Assembly (NCBI GenBank): GCA_023415395.1
Contig: JAEZKN010000493.1
Coordinates: 1-5,750 of the forward strand
Length of the DNA: 5,750 nt
DNA from: Actinomycetes bacterium
GTDB lineage: Bacteria > Actinomycetota > Actinomycetes > Propionibacteriales > Nocardioidaceae
Reading direction: 5' to 3'
Shown here: positions 1 to 5,750 of the stretch, in pieces
How the letters are laid out: every line of letters begins with the position of its first letter
How positions within the stretch are numbered: position 1 is the stretch's first letter
Made by a program: the position numbers and the translations under genes
The notes under the pieces: generated by a model
The model's input: only the letters and a program-made list of their open reading frames with translations
The model's database searches: none
Told to the model about the DNA's origin: nothing

Positions 1-48
1 CGCCGACGCCACCGGGGACGCCACCGCCGACGCCACCGGGGTCGCCAC
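1..48. repeat. Two tandem 24-bp units coding an 8-residue repeat
   Basis: Positions 1-24 and 25-48 are the same 24-base unit with a single difference (A at 18, T at 42). Read on the minus strand, in frame with the membrane protein, they give VATPVASA then VASPVASA. Each unit is itself partly built from a GTGGCG-type hexamer. The array touches the window edge, so more copies may lie outside. Close by, at 55-63 and 64-72, there is an exact 9-base doublet (cgcgctcac), also codon-aligned, giving VSA-VSA. Both look like slippage products in a Pro/Ala-rich tail. Confidence 0.85.
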
Positions 49-513
49 GGGCGCCGCGCTCACCGCGCTCACCGGCTGCCGGGTGATCCCGTCGAACCAG
101 TCGCGCGAAGGCTGGAGCCAGAGCATCACGGCGGAGGCCGCGACCACCGAGGAGACGAACCCGCCGGTGACCATGCCGGTGACGAACAGCGGCACCGCCA
201 CGATGGTGAGCGCCAGCCGGGCGCTGCGGCTGCGCTTGAGCACGTGCCACCCGAGGATGGCCGCCGCCGTGGCGCAGCCGGCCGCGACCAGCGCCAGCGT
301 GCGCATGATCGAGAGCACGCCGTCGACCCCGACCCCGAGGTCGCGCCCGGGCGGCTCGGCGAGGAACTGCTCGACGGACTCCCGGGTCTCGATCGTGTGG
401 AGGCCCGAGACCCGGTCGAAGACCAGCAGCACCACGAGGACCGACCCGACCATCGTCAGCCAGCCGGCCAGGGTCACCTGACGCGGCCGGGGGCTCGGGG
501 AAGGCTCGCTCAC
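1..513 (-). CDS. Small membrane protein of unknown function, partial, downstream of clpB
   Basis: Open reading frame of 171 codons that begins at a GTG (513-511) and is still open at the left edge, so the C-terminus is missing. I do not recognise the family. The protein starts with a short Pro/Ser/Arg-rich segment (residues 1-12). A hydrophobic helix follows at about 13-32, then an outward or loop segment rich in charged residues (33-65), and further hydrophobic stretches at about 66-92 and 100-133. Between these lies a basic loop, KRSRSAR (93-99), that would favour the cytoplasm. After the motif LQPSRDWFDG (133-142) the chain becomes a low-complexity Val/Ala/Ser/Pro tail containing tandem repeats. 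The start lies 13 bases past the clpB stop, with GGGGG just upstream as a weak ribosome site, so co-transcription with clpB is likely. The ATG at 527-525 is in another frame and stops after five codons. No function is claimed. Confidence 0.75.
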   Translation of the reverse strand, partial: MSEPSPSPRPRQVTLAGWLTMVGSVLVVLLVFDRVSGLHTIETRESVEQFLAEPPGRDLGVGVDGVLSIMRTLALVAAGCATAAAILGWHVLKRSRSARLALTIVAVPLFVTGMVTGGFVSSVVAASAVMLWLQPSRDWFDGITRQPVSAVSAAPVATPVASAVASPVASA

Positions 514-526
514 GCCCCCAATTCCA

Positions 527-3127
527 TCACGCGACGCTCAGCGCCAGCTCGTCGCCTTCGCCCTCGGCCGGGCGGTCGACGGTCACCGACGAGCCGTCGG
601 TCACCTCGCCGGCGATCAGCATCCGGGCCAGCGGGTCGCCGATCGACGTCTGGATCAGCCGCCGCAGCGGACGGGCGCCGTACGCCGGGTCGTAGCCGGT
701 CTCGGCCAGCCACCTCTTCGCCTCGTCGGTGACGCTGATCGAGATCCGCCGGGCGGCCAGGCGCTTCTCCAGCAGCCCGAGCTGCAGGTCGACGATGTGG
801 GTGAGCTCCTCGCGCGTCAGCGCCTCGAAGACCACGATCTCGTCGAGCCGGTTGAGGAACTCGGGCTTGAAGGAGGACCGCACCACGGCCATCACCGAGT
901 CGCGCTTCTTCTCCGGGTCCAGCAGCGGGTCGACCAGGAAGTTCGAGCCCAGGTTGCTGGTCAGGATCAGCAGCGTGTTGCGGAAGTCGACCGTGCGGCC
1001 CTGGCCGTCGGTCAGCCGGCCGTCGTCGAGCACCTGGAGCAGGATGTCGAAGACCTCCGGGTGCGCCTTCTCGACCTCGTCGAGCAGCACCACGCTGTAC
1101 GGACGCCGGCGCACCGCCGCGGTGAGCTGGCCGCCCTCGTCGTAGCCGACGTAGCCCGGAGGGGCACCGACGAGCCGGGCCACCGAGTGCTTCTCGGAGT
1201 ACTCGCTCATGTCGATGCGGATGATCGCCCGCTCGTCGTCGAAGAGGAAGTCGGCGAGGGACTTGGCCAGCTCGGTCTTGCCGGTGCCGGTCGGGCCGAG
1301 GAAGAGGAAGGAGCCGGTCGGGCGGTTCGGGTCGCTGATCCCCGCGCGGGAGCGGCGGACGGCGTCGCTGACCGCGCGCACGGCGGCGTGCTGCCCGATC
1401 AGCCGCTTGCCGATGACGTCCTCCATCTCGAGCAGCTTGGCGGTCTCGCCCTGCAGCATCCGGCCGGTGGGGATGCCGGTCCAGGCCTCCACCACCTCCG
1501 CGACCTGCTCGGCGCCGACCTCCTCGCCGACCAGCGGGTCGCTGGTCGTCTCGGCGGTCTCGGTCGCCTCGTTGAGCGCCTTCTCGAGCTCGGGGATGCG
1601 GCCGTAGAGGATCTCGCTGGCCTCGTCGAGCTTGCCCTCGCGCATCAGCTTGGCGGCCTGCACCCGGACCGCGTGGAGGCGGCGCCGCAGCTCGCCCTCG
1701 CCCTCGTGGGCGGACTTCTCCCGCTCCCAGCGGGACTCCAGGGCGCGCAGCTCCTCCTCGCGGTCGGCGAGGTCCTTCTGCAGGACGCTCAGCCGCTCGC
1801 GGGACGCGTCGTCGTGCTCCTTCTGGAGCGCGAACTCCTCCATCTTCAGCCGCTCGACCTGGCGGCGCAGCTGGTCGATCTCCTCGGGGGAGGACTCGAT
1901 CTCCATCCGCAGCCGCGACGCGGCCTCGTCGACGAGGTCGATCGCCTTGTCGGGCAGCTGGCGCCCGGTGATGTAGCGGTCGGACAGCGTGGCCGCCGCG
2001 ACGAGCGCGGCGTCGGTGATCCGGACGCCGTGGTGCGCCTCGTACTTCTCCTGGATGCCGCGCAGGATCTGGATGGTGTCCTCGACCGAGGGCTCCCCCA
2101 CGAACACCTGCTGGAAGCGACGCTCGAGCGCGGGGTCCTTCTCGATCCGCTCGCGGTACTCGTCGAGCGTCGTGGCGCCGATCATGTGCAGCTCACCGCG
2201 GGCCAGCATCGGCTTGAGCATGTTGCCGGCGTCCATGGCGGAGTCGCCGCCCGCGCCGGCGCCGACGACCGTGTGCAGCTCGTCGATGAAGGTGATGATC
2301 TGCCCGCCGGCGTCCTTGATCTCCTCCAGGACCGCCTTGAGCCGCTCCTCGAACTCGCCGCGGTACTTCGCCCCGGCCACCATCGCGGCCAGGTCGAGGC
2401 TGAGGACGCGGCGGCCCTTGAGCGAGTCGGGCACGTCGCCGGCGACGACCCGCTGGGCCAGGCCCTCGACGACCGCGGTCTTGCCGACGCCGGGCTCGCC
2501 GATGAGCACCGGGTTGTTCTTGGTACGCCGGGAGAGCACCTGCACCACCCGGCGGATCTCGGCGTCACGGCCGATGACGGGGTCCAGGCGGCCCTCCTCG
2601 GCGGCCTGGGTGAGGTCCACGCTGTACTTCTCCAGCGCCTCGTAGGTCGACTCGGCGTCCTGGCTGGTGACGCGCCGGTTGCCGCGGACGGCGGTGAGGC
2701 TCTCGCGCAGCCCGGACTCGGTCAGGCCCGCGTCGGTGAGGATCCGCTGGGCGGGGCTCTCGACGCCGGCGATGGCGATGAGGAGGTGCTCGGTGGCGAC
2801 GTACTCGTCCTTCATGCCGCCCGCCAGGTCGAGCGCGGCCGCGAGGACGCGGGTCAGGGCGGCCGAGGCGGACGGCTGCTGGACTGTCGTGCCGCTCGCG
2901 GTCGGCAGCGACCTGAGCGCGGCCTCGGCGCGGGCGGTCAGCGCGTCGGCGTCGACGCCGGCCTTGGCGACCAGGTTGCGCGCCGTCCCGTCCTCCTGGC
3001 GCAGGAGCGCCACGAGCAGGTGGATCGGCTCGGTGTGGGTGTTGCCGGCAGTGGTCGCGGACAGCTGGGCGGCCTCGATCGCCTCCCGGCTGCGGGTCGT
3101 GAACTTGTCGGCCCCGAACTGGCTCAT
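527..3127 (-). CDS. clpB: ClpB protein disaggregase (Hsp100 AAA+ ATPase)
   Basis: Complete 866-residue protein, the normal length for ClpB. In the cytoplasm ClpB forms hexamers that pull polypeptides out of aggregates with DnaK/DnaJ/GrpE. The Clp N-domain spans about 1-150. The first AAA+ module has Walker A GEPGVGKT (210-217), a substrate pore loop with KYRG (254-257), Walker B ITFIDE (278-283) and arginine fingers in ERRF (335-338). The charged coiled-coil middle domain, which docks DnaK, spans about 409-525 and separates ClpB from ClpA and ClpX types. The second module has Walker A GPTGTGKT (611-618), pore loop GYVGYDEGG (658-666), Walker B LLDE (681-684), sensor-1 Asn725 in LTSN, an arginine finger at Arg760 in FLNR and sensor-2 GAR (817-819). 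No key residue is missing. The ATG start is supported by AGGAGA eight bases upstream. An HspR operator and a SigH-like promoter precede it, and a membrane-protein gene follows after 13 bases. Confidence 0.98.
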   Translation of the reverse strand: MSQFGADKFTTRSREAIEAAQLSATTAGNTHTEPIHLLVALLRQEDGTARNLVAKAGVDADALTARAEAALRSLPTASGTTVQQPSASAALTRVLAAALDLAGGMKDEYVATEHLLIAIAGVESPAQRILTDAGLTESGLRESLTAVRGNRRVTSQDAESTYEALEKYSVDLTQAAEEGRLDPVIGRDAEIRRVVQVLSRRTKNNPVLIGEPGVGKTAVVEGLAQRVVAGDVPDSLKGRRVLSLDLAAMVAGAKYRGEFEERLKAVLEEIKDAGGQIITFIDELHTVVGAGAGGDSAMDAGNMLKPMLARGELHMIGATTLDEYRERIEKDPALERRFQQVFVGEPSVEDTIQILRGIQEKYEAHHGVRITDAALVAAATLSDRYITGRQLPDKAIDLVDEAASRLRMEIESSPEEIDQLRRQVERLKMEEFALQKEHDDASRERLSVLQKDLADREEELRALESRWEREKSAHEGEGELRRRLHAVRVQAAKLMREGKLDEASEILYGRIPELEKALNEATETAETTSDPLVGEEVGAEQVAEVVEAWTGIPTGRMLQGETAKLLEMEDVIGKRLIGQHAAVRAVSDAVRRSRAGISDPNRPTGSFLFLGPTGTGKTELAKSLADFLFDDERAIIRIDMSEYSEKHSVARLVGAPPGYVGYDEGGQLTAAVRRRPYSVVLLDEVEKAHPEVFDILLQVLDDGRLTDGQGRTVDFRNTLLILTSNLGSNFLVDPLLDPEKKRDSVMAVVRSSFKPEFLNRLDEIVVFEALTREELTHIVDLQLGLLEKRLAARRISISVTDEAKRWLAETGYDPAYGARPLRRLIQTSIGDPLARMLIAGEVTDGSSVTVDRPAEGEGDELALSVA

Positions 3128-3135
3128 GTCGTCAT

Positions 3136-3141
3136 TCTCCT
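3136..3141 (-). promoter_or_regulatory. clpB ribosome binding site
   Basis: AGGAGA on the minus strand lies eight bases before the clpB ATG (3127-3125). It supports that ATG as the start, and the N-terminal sequence MSQFGADKFT is also what ClpB proteins commonly have. Confidence 0.8.
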
Positions 3142-3175
3142 GTGCACGTCACGTAGCGGACACTCCATCGGTAGG

Positions 3176-3201
3176 AACGCCGCGAAAGTTGAGTCTGTTC
3201 C
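3176..3201 (-). promoter_or_regulatory. Predicted SigH/SigR-type promoter of clpB
   Basis: On the minus strand, GGAAC (3201-3197) is followed by exactly 17 bases and then CGTT (3179-3176). This fits the GGAAY-N17/18-(C)GTT pattern recorded for SigH of Mycobacterium and SigR of Streptomyces, which respond to thiol-oxidative and heat stress. In M. tuberculosis clpB and dnaK belong to the SigH regulon, so the gene context agrees. Transcription would begin near 3165-3170, giving a leader of roughly 40 bases that contains the ribosome site. I see no convincing housekeeping -10 hexamer in this strand. The -35 element lies inside the HspR operator spacer. The promoter is inferred from motif match and position only. 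Confidence 0.65.
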
Positions 3202-3209
3202 ACTCAACT
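3187..3209. promoter_or_regulatory. HAIR operator (HspR binding site) upstream of clpB
   Basis: A perfect palindrome, AGTTGAGT-N7-ACTCAACT, has 8-bp arms at 3187-3194 and 3202-3209. The HspR-associated inverted repeat consensus is CTTGAGT-N7-ACTCAAG. The site matches it in arm core and spacer length and differs only in the outermost base pair of the consensus, changed symmetrically so that dyad symmetry is kept. It lies 60-82 bases upstream of the clpB start and overlaps the predicted -35 element, so bound HspR would be expected to block RNA polymerase. The hspR gene is about 330 bases away. I found no second HAIR site in the window; the one expected before dnaK would be outside. Confidence 0.9.
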
Positions 3210-3265
3210 CTGGGAATTTTCTGCTCCCGGCCCCCGGTGCCCCCGCCAGGCCCTCGCCTGCGGGC

Positions 3266-3529
3266 ATGCCCTCGCCGCGCGCCGAGGTCGTGCGCGCGGA
3301 GTGCCCGGACCTGGTCGTGCTCGACCTGTCGATGCCGGTGATGGACGGCCTCGAGGCGCTGCCCCACATCCGCTCGTCCTGCCCGGCGGCCGCCGTCGTC
3401 GTGTCCGGCCTCGGTGCCGACCGGATGGCGCAGCGAGCCCTGGCCGCCGGCGCCGACGGCTACCTCCAGAAGGGCACGCCGATCGCCGACGTCGTGGCGT
3501 ACCTCGGCGGCGCCGTGGGCCGCCACTGA
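3266..3529 (+). pseudogene. Truncated response-regulator receiver domain (CheY-like), N-terminus missing
   Basis: From the in-frame ATG at 3266 the frame gives 87 residues clearly from the second half of a receiver domain. The phosphoacceptor strand is PDLVVLDLSMPVMDG, with Asp20. The beta-4 strand is VVVSG, with the conserved Ser47. The beta-5 motif GADGYLQKG carries the conserved Lys69. The normal domain is about 115-125 residues. Beta-1 with its acidic metal-binding pair, alpha-1 and beta-2 are absent, and no frame of the upstream sequence (3128-3265) encodes them. There is no output domain after alpha-5, so the parent was probably a stand-alone receiver. Codon use is still strongly GC3-biased and there is no internal stop, so the loss may be recent or the fragment may be retained. 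No good ribosome site precedes the ATG. It is the only plus-strand gene here, converging on hspR. The alternative is a short functional protein, less likely without the acidic pocket. Confidence 0.65.
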
Positions 3530-3544
3530 CCCGGACCCCGGTCA
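3527..3544. other. Convergent stop codons in a small inverted repeat
   Basis: The receiver-fragment stop TGA (3527-3529) and the hspR stop (read as TCA at 3542-3544 on the plus strand) are only 12 bases apart. They sit in the arms of a short dyad, TGACC(C)GG-ACC-CCGGTCA, with one bulged C. No T-run follows on either strand, so it is at best a weak bidirectional terminator. It may be chance in GC-rich DNA. Confidence 0.35.
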
Positions 3545-3970
3545 GCGCCCGCGCCGCCAGACCACGACCGACTGGCCGGGGTCGGGGCGACGGAGGACCG
3601 GCAGCTTGTTGCCGCTGGGGGCGCGCCGGGCGGCGAGCGCCTGGCGCAGGGCCTCGCGGGTGGCCTCGAGCTCCGCGACCAGGTCGTCGTTGCGGGCGGT
3701 GAGGGCGGCGACCCGCTCCTCGAGGTCGAGGATCCGGCGGACGCCCTCGATGCCGATGCCGGCCGAGGTGAGCTCGGCGATGGTGCGCAGCAGCTCGATG
3801 TCGCGCGGCGAGTAGCGGCGCCCGCCGCCCCCGGTGCGGCCGGGCGTGATCAGCCCGAGCCGCTCGTAGGTGCGCAGCGTCTGCGGGTGCAGCCCGCTGA
3901 GCTCGGCAGCCACGCTGATCACGAAGACCGCGGCGTCCGGACCGGGGGGCTCGAAGTGCGGTCGGGACAT
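3542..3970 (-). CDS. hspR: HspR heat-shock repressor, MerR family
   Basis: Complete 142-residue MerR-type regulator. The N-terminal winged helix-turn-helix covers about 16-54, with AAELSGLHPQTLRTYERLGL (21-40) as the recognition region and the wing GGGGRRYS (47-54). A helical region follows (57-80), then a coiled coil for dimerisation at about 80-115. The C-terminus VVVWRRGR (135-142) is typical of HspR. In Streptomyces and Mycobacterium, HspR binds HAIR sites before dnaK and clpB with DnaK as co-repressor, and lets go when DnaK is busy with unfolded protein. Its position after dnaJ is the conserved one, making it the last gene of the dnaK operon and so self-regulated. The ATG at 3970 has AGGAGG (3985-3980) nine bases upstream, overlapping the dnaJ stop. 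Another ATG at 3978 is followed immediately by a stop and is not the start. One matching operator lies upstream of clpB in this window. Confidence 0.96.
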   Translation of the reverse strand: MSRPHFEPPGPDAAVFVISVAAELSGLHPQTLRTYERLGLITPGRTGGGGRRYSPRDIELLRTIAELTSAGIGIEGVRRILDLEERVAALTARNDDLVAELEATREALRQALAARRAPSGNKLPVLRRPDPGQSVVVWRRGR

Positions 3971-3979
3971 CAGGCCATG

Positions 3980-3983
3980 CCTC

Positions 3984-3985
<2 letters not shown>
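3980..3985 (-). promoter_or_regulatory. hspR ribosome binding site overlapping the dnaJ stop
   Basis: AGGAGG on the minus strand shares two bases with the dnaJ TAG stop (3986-3984) and precedes the hspR ATG by nine bases. The arrangement suggests translational coupling of hspR to dnaJ. Confidence 0.8.
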
Positions 3986-5174
<1,189 letters not shown>

Positions 5175-5180
5175 CGCGCA

Positions 5181-5190
5181 CCCCCCTCCT
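5181..5190 (-). promoter_or_regulatory. dnaJ ribosome binding site
   Basis: AGGAGGGGGG on the minus strand lies in the 31-base gap between grpE and dnaJ. The GGAGG core is about ten bases from the dnaJ ATG at 5174. It supports this start; no separate promoter is evident in the gap. Confidence 0.8.
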
Positions 5191-5205
5191 CGTCACTGCG
5201 TGCGC

Positions 5206-5750
5206 TCACGCGTCGTTGTCGGCGCCGGCCTCGCCCGCGGGCCGGCTGACCGGGTCGGCCACGATCACCTGCGCCGCGCGCACCACGCGGTCACCGATGC
5301 GGTAGCCGGCCTTGACCACCAGCTTGCAGGTGGTCACCTCGACCTCGGGGTCCTCGCCGACGTGGCTCAGCGCCTCGTGGATGGTCGGGTCGAACGGGTC
5401 GCCCGGGGCGCCGTACTTCGCGAGCCCGACGGCCGCCACCACGCGCTCGAGCTGGTCGGCCGTGGCCCGGAAGCCCGGGTCCAGCTCGCCGTGCTCGCGC
5501 GCCCGGTCGACGGTGTCGAGGACCTCGACGATCGGGGAGAGCGCGGCGAAGGTCGCGTTCTCCTTGATCAGCGCGCGGGCCCGCTCGACGCGGCGCTTGT
5601 AGTTGACGAACTCCGCCTGCAGGCGCTGGAGGTCGTGGGTGCGCTCCTCCAGCTGCCGGCGTGCGGCGGTGAGCTCGTCCTCGGTCTCGGCCGCCTCCTC
5701 GCCGGGGGCTTCGGCCGCCGGCGGGGGGGGGGGGGGCGCGGGGGGTGGGG
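5206..5750 (-). CDS. grpE: GrpE nucleotide exchange factor, 5' end missing
   Basis: The frame is open from the right edge to a TGA at 5208-5206 and gives 180 residues. The true start is outside the window. GrpE dimers release ADP from DnaK, resetting the chaperone cycle. Counting from the edge, residues 1-16 are Pro/Ala-rich, followed by an acidic stretch, EEAAETEDE (17-25). The long helix of the dimer stalk runs at about 24-66, with LQAEFVNYKRRVER (43-56). A helical bundle (67-110) follows. The C-terminal beta domain that contacts DnaK includes FDPTIHEALSH (119-129) and GYRIGDRVVRAAQVIVADP (148-166), the GrpE signature region. A methionine internal to this frame does not exist upstream of residue 97, so the conserved stalk would be cut off if one annotated only from an ATG (the first upstream candidate is absent). 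dnaJ follows after 31 bases; dnaK is expected upstream, beyond the window. The Pro run comes from a G-homopolymer that may not be real. Confidence 0.95.
   Translation of the reverse strand, partial: PPPAPPPPPPAAEAPGEEAAETEDELTAARRQLEERTHDLQRLQAEFVNYKRRVERARALIKENATFAALSPIVEVLDTVDRAREHGELDPGFRATADQLERVVAAVGLAKYGAPGDPFDPTIHEALSHVGEDPEVEVTTCKLVVKAGYRIGDRVVRAAQVIVADPVSRPAGEAGADNDA
5723..5736. repeat. G14 homopolymer within a G-only edge tract
   Basis: Fourteen G residues in a row (plus strand) are followed by cgc, six more Gs, one T and four Gs up to the edge. From 5721 to 5750 the plus strand contains only two C-containing interruptions and one T. In grpE it would encode an almost pure proline run. 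A run of this length is a classic place for sequencing error or a failing contig end, so the grpE frame beyond about 5722 should be treated as uncertain. Confidence 0.85.

Noticed and set aside
1..48. Start of a CRISPR array or mobile-element end.
   Set aside because: The repeat units are directly adjacent with no spacers, codon-aligned and low complexity; they are part of a coding tail.
83..481. Plus-strand 132-codon frame at the left end.
   Set aside because: Lies opposite the membrane-protein frame, which has clear hydrophobic helices and fits the operon strand; this frame is a Ser/Thr-rich shadow.
510..713. Minus-strand 67-codon frame inside the 3' end of clpB.
   Set aside because: Out-of-frame Arg/Asp/Ala-rich shadow of the ClpB C-terminus.
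797..3529. Plus-strand open frame of about 910 codons opposite clpB that runs into the receiver fragment.
   Set aside because: It is an antisense shadow of clpB created by very high GC; its composition is Leu/Asp/Val/Gly-rich low complexity with no domain until the last ~87 residues. Only the receiver part after 3266 is believable.
3530..3541. Strong intrinsic terminator between the receiver fragment and hspR.
   Set aside because: The dyad is short and bulged and is not followed by a T-run on either strand.
3970..3978. Two-codon ATG-GCC-TGA minimal frame just before hspR, its stop overlapping the hspR ATG.
   Set aside because: Only one base separates it from AGGAGG, too close for initiation; it appears to be chance.
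5206..5442. Reading grpE as a 78-residue protein from the first ATG in the window.
   Set aside because: The same frame is open to the right edge and encodes the GrpE stalk helix (for example LQAEFVNYKRRVER), so the short version is only the C-terminal part of a gene cut by the window.

Overview
The window is very GC-rich, with strong G/C bias at third codon positions, GTG as well as ATG starts, and an HspR-type heat-shock locus. This points to a high-GC actinobacterium. Protein style (for example DnaJ starting MSSSDNGFRADWAQKDFY and the HspR C-terminus SVVVWRRGR) suggests the Nocardioidaceae or relatives. That assignment is from memory of family style, not from a search.

Layout, right to left, because nearly all genes are on the minus strand: grpE (5206-5750, N-terminus beyond the window edge), dnaJ (3984-5174) and hspR (3542-3970) run in the order of the classical actinobacterial dnaK-grpE-dnaJ-hspR operon; dnaK would lie beyond position 5750. 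The gaps between them are 31 and 13 bases. A 414-base spacer (3128-3541) follows. It holds a plus-strand fragment of a response-regulator receiver domain (3266-3529) and the clpB control region. Then come clpB (527-3127) and, 13 bases after it, a small membrane protein of unknown function (1-513) that runs off the left edge.

The control region is the most informative non-coding part. A perfect 8-bp inverted repeat with a 7-base spacer (3187-3209) matches the HAIR operator bound by HspR. The spacer carries GGAAC on the minus strand, followed 17 bases later by CGTT. This is the -35/-10 pattern of SigH/SigR-family promoters. The HspR operator therefore appears to sit on the -35 element of a thiol/heat-stress promoter for clpB.

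Functionally, the genes make up the DnaK-DnaJ-GrpE/ClpB protein-disaggregation system plus its own repressor. GrpE and DnaJ drive the DnaK cycle, ClpB threads aggregated protein, and HspR (with DnaK as co-repressor in studied actinobacteria) shuts the genes off. I see no clearly new system. The items worth a second look are the operator-promoter overlap, the truncated receiver domain, the repeat-tailed membrane protein linked to clpB, and a suspicious G-homopolymer at the right edge.
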